Below, in pieces: positions 8,292 through 16,516 of a stretch of 56,346 nucleotides of DNA. The DNA is taken from positions 1 through 56,346 of the forward strand of contig CAZUGU010000005.1 of assembly GCA_964620485.1 (NCBI GenBank). The letters run 5' to 3'. Origin of the DNA: CAZTUH01 sp964620485. Lineage in GTDB: Bacteria; Pseudomonadota; Gammaproteobacteria; Burkholderiales; Burkholderiaceae_B. The notes under the pieces are model-generated. The model was not told the DNA's origin and searched no databases. It was given only the letters and a program-made list of their open reading frames with translations. Numbering within the stretch: position 1 is the first letter of the stretch; each line of letters opens with the position of its first letter. A program made the position numbers and the translations under genes.

Positions 8292-11200
8292 TTATTGTAA
8301 ATAATTATGAATTCCTTGTAATGAATAAACACGTATCTCAGGTTCTTTTCTAAGATATTGAATACTTCGAATTGCTGCCTTAGCACCTGCTATTGTTGTA
8401 AAACAAGCTATACAGTTTTTCAAAGCTTGAATTCGGATTTCACGTGAATCTGCAATAGAGTTAGGTCGTGTTTCAACTGTATTAATGATTAAATCAATTT
8501 CTCCATTTTTAATCATATCAATGATATTTGGATAACTTTCGTTTATTTTATTGATAATTTGAACTGAAATTCCAGACATTTTAATTGGAATTGCTGTTCC
8601 ATGTGTAGCAACTATATGAAAGCCTAGACAATGTAGTTTATTGGCAAGTTCAACAATCGAAATTCTATCTTGTTGTTTAACACTAATAAATACTGTACCT
8701 GATTTTGGTAGTTTGACATTAGCTGATAATTGCGCTTTTAAAAAAGCTTCTTCAAAACTCATTCCAATTCCCATTACTTCTCCTGTAGACCTCATTTCAG
8801 GTCCTAAGATAATATCTGAGCCTGGGAATTTTGAAAATGGAAGCACTGCTTCTTTAATCGAAAAATGTTTCGGAGTTATCTCAGAATTTATACATTGTGA
8901 TGCTAAGCTTTGTCCAATCATAACTCGAGCTGCTATTTTTGCAAATTGTATTCCAGTTGCTTTAGATACATATGGTATAGTGCGAGATGCACGTGGATTA
9001 ACTTCTAAAACATAAATGTTTTCATTTTGAATTGCAAATTGCACATTCATTAAGCCAATAACATTTAAAGCTTTAGCCATTAAATTTGTTTGATGTTTAA
9101 TTTTTGTAATTATACTATCTGATAAAGAATATGGAGGTAAACAACAAGCTGAATCCCCTGAATGTATACCAGCTTGTTCAATATGTTCCATAATTCCACC
9201 AATAAAAACAGTTGTTCTATCAGATAAACAATCAACATCAACTTCAATTGCATTATTGAGAAAATGATCCAATAATATTGGAAAATCATTACTAACTTTT
9301 GATGTTTTCTTCATATAATACTCAAGATCTTGTTTTTCATATATTATTTCCATAGCTCGTCCACCAAGTACATAACTAGGCCGTACTACCAATGGATAGC
9401 CAATTTCATTAGCATATTCCATTGCTTCACTCTGATTATAAGCAATGCGATTTAAAGGTTGACATAATCCTAGATCTTTTAATAATTTTTGAAAACGACC
9501 GCGATCCTCTGCCATATCAATTGAATCTGGACTTGTTCCAATAATTGGTACACCATTAGATTCTAAATCGTGAGCTAATTTTAAAGGAGTCTGTCCACCA
9601 TATTGGATAATAACACCTATAGGATTTTCCTTATGAATAATCTCAAGTACATCTTCAAGAGTGAGAGGATCAAAATATAATCGATCTGAAGTATCATAGT
9701 CTGTTGAAACAGTCTCTGGATTGCAATTCACCATGATTGTCTCATATCCACTAAGTTGTAATGCTATCGAGGCATGTACACAACAATAGTCAAATTCAAT
9801 GCCTTGACCAATTCTATTAGGACCACCGCCTAGAATAACTATTTTCTTTCGATTTGTTGGTTCTGATTCACATTCTTCTTCATATGTAGAATACATATAT
9901 CCCGTTTGAGTTATAAATTCTGCTGCACATGTATCAACTCTTTTATAAGATGGATGGATATTTAAATGATAGCGCAGTTTACGAATATTAGATTCGGAAG
10001 TTTTTAATAAAACTGCTATTCGATTATCGGAAAAACCGTGTCTTTTAATTTCGAGTAAAGATTTATAATCTAAATTGTCAAGAGATTTTTTTCTAAGTAT
10101 TGATTCGATTTCAATAATTTCTTTAATTTGATTTAAAAACCATGGATCGATATGTGTAAGTTTATGTACTTCATCTAATGTAAATGCTTGTCTGAAGGCA
10201 TCTCCTATATACCAAATCCTTTCAGGACCAGGTTGACTAAGTTCTTTTTTTATTTTTTCACAATCAGATGTTTTTTGATCCAGACCATTAGAACCGATTT
10301 CTAAACTTCGTAAAGATTTTTGAAACGATTCATGAAAAGTACGTCCCATTGCCATTACTTCACCAACAGATTTCATCTGTGTAGTTAATCGGGTATTAAT
10401 ACTTGGAAATTTTTCAGCTGCAAAGCGTGGTATTTTTGTAACTATATAATCAATTGATGGCTCAAATGATGCAGGAGAAATACCATTGGTAATATCATTC
10501 TTTATTTCATCCAATGTATAACCTACAGCAAGATAAGCTGCTACTTTTGCAATTGGAAAACCAGTAGCTTTAGAAGCTAGAGCAGATGAACGAGATACAC
10601 GCGGATTCATTTCAATAACAATCATTCGCCCTGTATTTGGATTAACAGCAAATTGAACATTTGAACCGCCAGTATCTATTCCTATCTCACGTAGTATTGC
10701 AATTGAAGCATCTCGCATAGTTTGGTATTCTTTATCAGTCAAAGTTTGCGCTGGAGCTACTGTAATAGAATCCCCAGTATGAACCCCCATAGGATCTAAA
10801 TTTTCAATAGAACAGACAATAATACAATTATCTGCTCGATCCCTTATTACTTCCATTTCAAATTCTTTCCAACCTAATAAGGATTCTTCAATTAACAGCT
10901 CACTTGTCGGTGACATTTCTAAACCACGATTACAAATTTCTTCAAATTCTTTAGAATTATAAGCAATACCGCCTCCTGAACCACCCATAGTAAAACTTGG
11001 ACGAATTACTATTGGAAAACCCGATCCATTATTTTCTGATTCTATAGAACGCTGTATTTTCCATGCATCTTCCATATTATGTGCAATACTAGATTTTGCT
11101 GATTCAAGACCAATACTTTCTATAGCTTTTTTAAATTTTTGGCGATTTTCAGCTTTCTCAATTGATACAGCATTTGCGCCAATCAATTCTACATTATATT

Positions 11201-11528
11201 TTTCTAAAATATTATGATTGATCAAATCAAGCGTACAATTTAAAGCTGTTTGACCACCCATAGTTGGTAATAAAGCATCAGGTTTTTCAAATTCGATAAT
11301 TTTCTCAATAGATTTCCAAGTGATGGGTTCAATGTATGTAACGCTAGATATATCTGGATCCGTCATTATAGTTGCTGGATTACTATTAACCAGAATAGTG
11401 CGATAACCTTTTTCTTTTAGTGCTTTGCAGGCTTGTGTGCCTGAATAATCAAACTCACAAGCTTGCCCAATTATTATCGGGCCTGCGCCAATGATAAGAA
11501 TACTTTTTAATTCTGTACGCTTAGGCAT
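8292..11528 (-). CDS. carB: Carbamoyl-phosphate synthase large subunit
   Basis: Makes carbamoyl phosphate from bicarbonate, ATP and ammonia delivered by CarA, feeding pyrimidine and arginine synthesis. At 1078 residues it is full length. The two homologous ATP-grasp halves are visible: the first begins ILIIGAGPIIIGQACEFDYSG and contains PSFTMGGSGGGIAYN, the second begins VILGGGPNRIGQGIEFDYCC and contains PSYVLGGRAMEI. Both metal/ATP signatures (EMNPRVSRSSALASKATG and EVNPRASRTIPYVSKATG) are intact, followed by the C-terminal MGS-like allosteric domain (from about residue 940). Its start overlaps the end of carA by 22 bases, so the two subunits are almost certainly translationally coupled. No sign of decay. 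Confidence 0.98.
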   Translation of the reverse strand: MPKRTELKSILIIGAGPIIIGQACEFDYSGTQACKALKEKGYRTILVNSNPATIMTDPDISSVTYIEPITWKSIEKIIEFEKPDALLPTMGGQTALNCTLDLINHNILEKYNVELIGANAVSIEKAENRQKFKKAIESIGLESAKSSIAHNMEDAWKIQRSIESENNGSGFPIVIRPSFTMGGSGGGIAYNSKEFEEICNRGLEMSPTSELLIEESLLGWKEFEMEVIRDRADNCIIVCSIENLDPMGVHTGDSITVAPAQTLTDKEYQTMRDASIAILREIGIDTGGSNVQFAVNPNTGRMIVIEMNPRVSRSSALASKATGFPIAKVAAYLAVGYTLDEIKNDITNGISPASFEPSIDYIVTKIPRFAAEKFPSINTRLTTQMKSVGEVMAMGRTFHESFQKSLRSLEIGSNGLDQKTSDCEKIKKELSQPGPERIWYIGDAFRQAFTLDEVHKLTHIDPWFLNQIKEIIEIESILRKKSLDNLDYKSLLEIKRHGFSDNRIAVLLKTSESNIRKLRYHLNIHPSYKRVDTCAAEFITQTGYMYSTYEEECESEPTNRKKIVILGGGPNRIGQGIEFDYCCVHASIALQLSGYETIMVNCNPETVSTDYDTSDRLYFDPLTLEDVLEIIHKENPIGVIIQYGGQTPLKLAHDLESNGVPIIGTSPDSIDMAEDRGRFQKLLKDLGLCQPLNRIAYNQSEAMEYANEIGYPLVVRPSYVLGGRAMEIIYEKQDLEYYMKKTSKVSNDFPILLDHFLNNAIEVDVDCLSDRTTVFIGGIMEHIEQAGIHSGDSACCLPPYSLSDSIITKIKHQTNLMAKALNVIGLMNVQFAIQNENIYVLEVNPRASRTIPYVSKATGIQFAKIAARVMIGQSLASQCINSEITPKHFSIKEAVLPFSKFPGSDIILGPEMRSTGEVMGIGMSFEEAFLKAQLSANVKLPKSGTVFISVKQQDRISIVELANKLHCLGFHIVATHGTAIPIKMSGISVQIINKINESYPNIIDMIKNGEIDLIINTVETRPNSIADSREIRIQALKNCIACFTTIAGAKAAIRSIQYLRKEPEIRVYSLQGIHNYLQ

Positions 11529-12715
11529 AATCCGTTCTTCTTTTTGGAATATATCAAATCAATGAATTTATCAAATAATACTATAATATCATGTGGTCCA
11601 GGACTAGATTCAGGATGTCCTTGAAAACAAAATGCTGGTCGATCTATGAACTCAAAACCTTGCAATGAACCATCAAATAAGGAAATATGAGTAACACGTG
11701 TATTAGGCGGTAATGTATTAGCATCAATAGAAAAGTTATGATTTTGACTAGTAATGAATACTTTTTTTGACGGAAGCTCTTGAACTGGATGATTTCCACC
11801 ATGATGACCTGTTTTCATTTTAACAACTTTTGCTCCGACTGCTAAACCTATTATTTGATGTCCAAGACAAATGCCAAATATAGGTAATTTGAGTTTTAAA
11901 AAAATATTTGCAGCACTAATAGCATATTTGCAGGGTTCAGGGTCACCTGGCCCGTTAGAAAGAAAAATACCATCAGGATTTAATTTTAATACTTCATATG
12001 CAGAAGTCTGCGCAGGTACGACGGTAACACGACAATTGCGATCAATCAATGAACGCAAAATATTGTACTTAACTCCAAAATCATAAACTACAATATGTAG
12101 CTTATTTCCTGTATCAGTATCTGAATGTTTCTTAAATCTATTCTCTATCTTCCACGTACATTCTTTCCAACTTGTAGGTTTTTGAATCGAAATCTTTTTT
12201 ATCAAATCTTTTCCAGATATTCCTGAGAAACCCTTTGCTAATCTAATGGCATTTTCAATATTATTTTCATTTCCAACAAATATACAGGCTCCTTGTGTTC
12301 CTTTATCACGAATAATACGAGTTAATTTCCGAGTGTCTATGTTGGAAATAGCTATAATACCATGCATAGCTAGGTAATCTGGTAGAGATTGTGTGGAGCG
12401 AAAATTTGATACATAAGATGAACAATCTCTTATCACAAGACCAGAAACATGAATGCGATCGGATTCTATGTCTTTATTATTAATACCGGTGTTTCCGATA
12501 TGTGGAAAAGTTAATGTAACTATTTGATTGCTATAACTGGGATCAGTAAGAATTTCTTGGTATCCAGTCATCGAGGTATTAAATACAATTTCAGCAACAG
12601 TAAAACCAGATGATCCAATTGATCTACCTTGAAAAATGGTACCATCAGCTAAAGCTAAAATTGCAGGAGTAAAAAAACAGGTTTTTATTTCCTGGGAAAG
12701 AAATTGAAGTGACAC
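11507..12715 (-). CDS. carA: Carbamoyl-phosphate synthase small (glutaminase) subunit
   Basis: Hydrolyses glutamine and channels ammonia to CarB. The 402-residue protein has the N-terminal CPSase_sm domain (LADGTIFQGRSIG, FNTSMTGYQEILTDPSY) and a class I glutamine amidotransferase domain with nucleophile Cys283 (FGICLGHQ) and the His367/Glu369 pair (QGHPES). The GTG start at 12715 has a GAGG ribosome site six bases upstream and is preferred over internal ATGs. The first about 15 residues are somewhat longer than usual. It is divergent from transaldolase, with about 144 bases between the two starts, so both promoters should lie in that interval. Confidence 0.97.
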   Translation of the reverse strand: MSLQFLSQEIKTCFFTPAILALADGTIFQGRSIGSSGFTVAEIVFNTSMTGYQEILTDPSYSNQIVTLTFPHIGNTGINNKDIESDRIHVSGLVIRDCSSYVSNFRSTQSLPDYLAMHGIIAISNIDTRKLTRIIRDKGTQGACIFVGNENNIENAIRLAKGFSGISGKDLIKKISIQKPTSWKECTWKIENRFKKHSDTDTGNKLHIVVYDFGVKYNILRSLIDRNCRVTVVPAQTSAYEVLKLNPDGIFLSNGPGDPEPCKYAISAANIFLKLKLPIFGICLGHQIIGLAVGAKVVKMKTGHHGGNHPVQELPSKKVFITSQNHNFSIDANTLPPNTRVTHISLFDGSLQGFEFIDRPAFCFQGHPESSPGPHDIIVLFDKFIDLIYSKKKNGLCLSVQN

Positions 12716-12859
12716 GTTAAACCTCAGTTATTTGTATTGATAAATTAAGCTATTCACTATACATTCCAATGTCATCATACTAAAATTTCCATGGAAATAA
12801 TTGATATTAATTTTCTATCTAACAAAAAAACTACAATTCTTCAGGGTTTTATTAATACT

Positions 12860-13810
12860 ATGTTAAATCAACTTGAATCATTACGTCAAAACACAAAAAT
12901 CGTTGCAGATACTGGAAATATTAGAGATATACAAATTTTTAAGCCAACTGATGTTACTACAAATCCTTCTTTAATTTTAAAAGTAATTCGAAAGAATTTT
13001 TTCAAATCTAATTTCGAAAAAATAATACATGATTATAAGAATAAGAGCTATGCTGAGATTTCAGATAGATTATTAGTAGCATTATCTCGAGAAATTATAA
13101 ATATAATATCAGGACGTGTATCGATTGAAATCGATGCAAGAATATCTTTTGATACGAAAGCAATTATAGAACGCGCAAGATATTTAATACATCTCTGTAA
13201 AGAGAGTGGAATATCAAAAGATCGTATTTTAATAAAAATTGCTTCAACCTGGGAAGGAATTCAGGCTGCTCGTATATTAGAAATTGAGGGAATTCATTGC
13301 AATCTAACTCTGCTATTTTCTTTATATCAAGCTATTGCTTGTGCAGATGCAAAAGTTCAATTAATTTCTCCATTTGTAGGTCGCATCTATGATTGGTATA
13401 AAAAAACTGCAGGTTCAGCATGGGATGAATCATCTAATTCAGGTAACAATGATCCTGGTGTCAGGATAGTCTCTGAGATCTATTATTATTATAAATATTT
13501 TGATATTCCAACGGAGATTATGGGAGCAAGTTTTCGAAATGTAAAACAAATTCTAGCATTATCAGGTTGTGATTTACTTACAATTAGTCCTGAATTTTTA
13601 CTAGAATTAAATCAGACTATTGGGACAGTTCCTGTAAAACTGACAAATAATTTATATAAAAAAAAGATTGATCATTTATCATGTAATGAAATTATTTTCC
13701 GTAAACAAATTAATGATGACGCTATGACTACTGAAAAATTAGCAGAAGGTATCCGACTTTTTATTGAAGCAGCAGAGAAATTAGAAAGTCTAATTTCAAG
13801 TCAAAAATGA
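12860..13810 (+). CDS. tal: Transaldolase
   Basis: Transfers a dihydroxyacetone unit between sugar phosphates in the non-oxidative pentose phosphate pathway, supplying erythrose-4-phosphate and linking to ribose-5-phosphate. Counting from the ATG at 12860 the protein has 316 residues, the normal TalB-type length, and opens MLNQLESLRQNTKIVADTGN as family members do. A longer form from 12791 has no ribosome site. Asp17 (VADTG), the DVTTNPSLI block (31-39), Schiff-base Lys126 (ILIKIAST) and the SPFVGRIYDW phosphate-binding motif are all present. Ends in TGA, which shows that TGA is a stop in this genome. It converges on recR, 31 bases away. Confidence 0.94.
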   Translation: MLNQLESLRQNTKIVADTGNIRDIQIFKPTDVTTNPSLILKVIRKNFFKSNFEKIIHDYKNKSYAEISDRLLVALSREIINIISGRVSIEIDARISFDTKAIIERARYLIHLCKESGISKDRILIKIASTWEGIQAARILEIEGIHCNLTLLFSLYQAIACADAKVQLISPFVGRIYDWYKKTAGSAWDESSNSGNNDPGVRIVSEIYYYYKYFDIPTEIMGASFRNVKQILALSGCDLLTISPEFLLELNQTIGTVPVKLTNNLYKKKIDHLSCNEIIFRKQINDDAMTTEKLAEGIRLFIEAAEKLESLISSQK

Positions 13811-13841
13811 ATTTTTAAAGGAAATTGACGTATAAATCTTT

Positions 13842-14453
13842 CTAGTCCTGCATTTGTTTGCGTTCTATCAATGCCAAAGCTATGGTATTGGTATCTAAAT
13901 ATTCTAGTTCACTGCTAGCTGGTATACCACGTGCCAAGCGACTAACTGTAATTTTATACTTGTTCAACAGCTCACTTAAAAAGTGAGCTGTTGTTTCACC
14001 CTCAGCTGTAGAATTAGTTGCTAAAATGATCTCTCGAATTTTTCCATCCAATGCACGATCCAAAACTTGTTTAAAATTGAGCTCATAAGGACCAATACCT
14101 TCTAACGGCTCTAATCGACCCATCAAGACATAGTAAAGACCATGATAACTACGACTGTCTTCTAAAGCGTTTAGATCTGCTGGATTTTCAACAATACATA
14201 AAATACTAGAATCACGACACGGATCAGAACATATGGTACATATTTTTTTTTCAGATAAACTATTGCAACGTGAACAATGACATAAATTTTCAACTGCACT
14301 GGTTAATGCCTGACTTAATAAATTAGCACCTTCTAAGTCATATTGGAGTAAGTAATATGCGATTCGGGTTGCTGTGCGTACACCAATTCCTGGCAAACGT
14401 TTTAGAGCTTTAATTAATTCAACTAATGATTCAGGTTCAGAAGACCTATGCAT
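13842..14453 (-). CDS. recR: Recombination mediator RecR
   Basis: Acts with RecF/RecO to load RecA onto gapped DNA. The 203-residue protein is full length: helix-hairpin-helix (residues about 8-40, LKRLPGIGVRTATRIAYYLL), a four-cysteine zinc finger (C60, C63, C72, C75), and a Toprim domain from about residue 83 (CIVENPADLNALE ... YHGLYYVLMG). It is last in the apparent dnaX-ybaB-recR operon, as in many proteobacteria. The coding sequence contains a 13-bp perfect hairpin at 13965-13993, in the segment encoding ETTAHFLSELLN. Confidence 0.96.
   Translation of the reverse strand: MHRSSEPESLVELIKALKRLPGIGVRTATRIAYYLLQYDLEGANLLSQALTSAVENLCHCSRCNSLSEKKICTICSDPCRDSSILCIVENPADLNALEDSRSYHGLYYVLMGRLEPLEGIGPYELNFKQVLDRALDGKIREIILATNSTAEGETTAHFLSELLNKYKITVSRLARGIPASSELEYLDTNTIALALIERKQMQD
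13965..13993. repeat. Perfect 13-bp hairpin inside recR
   Basis: CAACAGCTCACTT and its exact reverse complement flank a three-base AAA loop. On the plus strand it is followed by TTTC and lies about 155 bases past the tal stop, so it might also stop read-through from tal; that function is inference. It is among the most GC-rich hairpins in the window. Confidence 0.8.
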
Positions 14454-14498
14454 AGGTTATTTAATTCTATAAAATAGATTAGAATAAATTTTATTAGA

Positions 14499-14825
14499 TC
14501 AAGCGGGAAATTTCATATCAATTGGTAAGGTCAAACCTCCTGTCATTGAAGACATCTTTTCTTTTGAAGTTGATTCAATTTTACGCAACGCATCATTTGA
14601 TGCAGCAACTAGCAAATCTTCCAATAAATCCTTATCATCCATTAAAAGACTTGGATCAATAGTTATTTTTTTTACAGTATAACGACATGTCATTAAAATT
14701 CTTATAAGGCCACCACCTGATACTCCTTCAATTGTAACATTTGCTAGATCTTCCTGCGCTTTTTTGATATTGTCTTGCACTTGTTGTGCTTGGCGCATCA
14801 GACCAGCAATCTGATTTTTTATCAT
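14499..14825 (-). CDS. ybaB: YbaB/EbfC family nucleoid-associated protein
   Basis: Small dimeric DNA-binding protein thought to organise the nucleoid. The 108-residue length and the sequence QIAGLMRQAQQVQDNIKKAQ, VEGVSGGG-like VTIEGVSGGG and the C-terminal MTGGLTLP are typical. AGGAG lies six bases before the ATG at 14825. Sits between dnaX and recR, its standard place. No unusual features. Confidence 0.95.
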   Translation of the reverse strand: MIKNQIAGLMRQAQQVQDNIKKAQEDLANVTIEGVSGGGLIRILMTCRYTVKKITIDPSLLMDDKDLLEDLLVAASNDALRKIESTSKEKMSSMTGGLTLPIDMKFPA

Positions 14826-15051
14826 TGCATTCTCCTATTTTTAGTATAAAACTTATAATATTTTATTAAATCTTATTCAAGATGAAGTATAGATATTTAG
14901 TGAAATAAATTAAATATTTAGGTTAAAATTCCTGAAATTATTTCATAAATTCATTATTAGAATTTCTAATTTAGAATTTAAAGTATGAAAATGGAGAATA
15001 ATTTCCTAATTAGCTTGGTAAGAATTTCTTTTAAGATATTAGTTTAATTTA

Positions 15052-16227
15052 TTAAATAATTTTATCTGGATGATAATTAGAAGAAAAATCTAATTCATGT
15101 TCTATAGATTTTTCTATAGAAACTTGTTTTTTTGAATTTTCTGAATTATTAACTAATGCTAACATGCGTAAACACGCCATTATAAATCCTGAATATTCAT
15201 CAGGCATAAAACTTAGTTCATTACAACTATGTACTGCTATCGAATAAAACAGTTGAATTGCATCAGGATGAATATTCTTTGCCAAACGAATGATATCCTT
15301 TGATTTTAACTTAATCTTTGAGTTCATATGATCAATATGTTGTGCAATTGCAATTTTTGATAAAAGCGTTGCTAGCTCAGAAAGAGCTTCTGTATAAGAC
15401 AAACAATATAATGCTAGTTTGTCAGCTATGGATAGTATTTCCAATGCATTATTGGATGCTATAGCATCCAATAATCGAATTAAGTAGTCTGGATCAATAA
15501 TGCCAAGTATTTCACAGACTGTTTTTTTCTTCAATTTACTAATAGAATGCGACATAGCTTGTTCTGTTAAGGAAAGTGCATCGCGCATCGAACCTTTAGC
15601 AGATTTTGCAATTAAATACAAAGCTTCTGAATCAGATTCTATAAATTCTTTAGTAAGAATATCTTTTAAATATTCAATGATAGTATCAGAAGATATACTC
15701 CTAAGATTAAACTGTAAACATCGAGATAAGATTGTAATGGGAATCTTTTGTGGGTTTGTTGTGGCAAAAATAAATTTTACGTGTTTTGGTGGTTCTTCTA
15801 AAATTTTTAACATTGCATTAAATGCATGTCCAGTTAACATATGGATTTCATCAATCATATAAATTTTAAAACGACCTATAGTCGGAAAATATGCAGTTTT
15901 TTCAATTAATTGAGTCATTTCTTCAATCCCACGATTTGAAGCTGCATCTATTTCCAAATAGTCAATAAATCTCCCGGAATCAATTTCTTTACAAATTTGA
16001 CATTGATTACAAGGCATAGAAGTAATCCCTGTTTCACAATTCAAAGCTTTAGCTAAAATTCTAGATAAAGTGGTTTTTCCAATTCCTCTTGTGCCAGAAA
16101 ATAACCAGGCATGATGTAATCGATGAGAATCAAGAGAATTCTTTAAAGCACGTACAACATGATCTTGACCGACAAGTGTATCAAATGATTTTGGACGTAA
16201 CCTACGTGCTAATACTAAATAACTCAT
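15052..16227 (-). CDS. dnaX: DNA polymerase III clamp-loader subunit DnaX (short, gamma-like)
   Basis: ATPase motor of the clamp loader that opens the beta clamp on DNA. Domain I is well preserved: Walker A GTRGIGKT (45-52), four zinc-binding cysteines (64, 73, 76, 79), MIDEIHML, and the sensor region LSRCLQFNL. Domains II and III follow to about residue 360. The protein stops at 391 residues, whereas proteobacterial tau forms run to about 600 or more; the parts that bind DnaB and the polymerase alpha subunit are missing. An A7 run near 15130 could allow slippage but alternative frames stop within about a dozen codons, so no tau is encoded downstream. Two inverted repeats (15448-15475 and 15100-15121) fall within the gene. 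Confidence 0.95.
   Translation of the reverse strand: MSYLVLARRLRPKSFDTLVGQDHVVRALKNSLDSHRLHHAWLFSGTRGIGKTTLSRILAKALNCETGITSMPCNQCQICKEIDSGRFIDYLEIDAASNRGIEEMTQLIEKTAYFPTIGRFKIYMIDEIHMLTGHAFNAMLKILEEPPKHVKFIFATTNPQKIPITILSRCLQFNLRSISSDTIIEYLKDILTKEFIESDSEALYLIAKSAKGSMRDALSLTEQAMSHSISKLKKKTVCEILGIIDPDYLIRLLDAIASNNALEILSIADKLALYCLSYTEALSELATLLSKIAIAQHIDHMNSKIKLKSKDIIRLAKNIHPDAIQLFYSIAVHSCNELSFMPDEYSGFIMACLRMLALVNNSENSKKQVSIEKSIEHELDFSSNYHPDKII
15100..15121. repeat. 9-bp-stem hairpin near the 3' end of dnaX
   Basis: TTCTATAGA and its reverse complement flank a four-base T loop. It lies within the last 25 codons of the shortened dnaX, in a poorly conserved tail. Confidence 0.6.
15448..15475. repeat. 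28-bp perfect palindrome inside dnaX
   Basis: ATTATTGGATGCTA is immediately followed by its exact reverse complement. It encodes part of a domain III helix (LLDAIASNNALEI), which aligns with ordinary DnaX sequence, so no insertion is evident. Confidence 0.85.
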
Positions 16228-16340
16228 TCATTTATTTAAAACCGATAATTTGTATCCCAAACTCATCTAGTATTGATCGAAATCATATCAATAATATAAT
16301 TAACCCCGTATAATGAGCATATTTTAAGAATATGGTTATA

Positions 16341-16438
16341 AGACCAGCCTCACTGTATCACTAATACTAAACGACTATGGCTGCTTTGTTCCCAATCTGA
16401 CCAGGTTTGCCGATGCACTATGAACAGTGGGCTAGTCT
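16341..16438 (-). ncRNA. ffs: 4.5S signal recognition particle RNA
   Basis: The minus strand carries CUGGUCAG ... GGAA ... AGCAGCC, the conserved Ffh-binding core of SRP RNA (E. coli CAGGUCAG ... GGAA ... AGCAGCC). The 5' end AGACTAGCC pairs with the 3' end GGCTGGTCT with one G-U, and the next block CACTGT pairs with ACAGTG, forming the expected single long hairpin of about 98 nucleotides. The stem closing the GGAA tetraloop is UUG/CAA instead of UCC/GGA, so pairing is kept. It lies just upstream of dnaX, a location I recall from other betaproteobacteria. The ends are set from the helix and may be off by a few bases. Confidence 0.92.
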
Positions 16439-16516
16439 TTCAATACTATCAAAATACATTCTTTTTGCCTAGTCATAGAATCATTTAATCAATTACTATT
16501 CAAATTATACTTTTAT

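Noticed and set aside
13805..13812. Possible TGA recoding (TGA read as Trp), as in some tiny genomes
   Set aside because: tal ends with TGA at its normal length and tryptophan codons throughout are TGG, so the standard bacterial code fits.
15121..15139. Programmed frameshift in dnaX at the A7 run
   Set aside because: The -1 frame ends within about a dozen codons and the +1 frame almost at once, so no tau-like extension could be made.
15500..15862. 120-codon plus-strand frame opposite dnaX
   Set aside because: Antisense shadow of dnaX; no ribosome site and no family resemblance.
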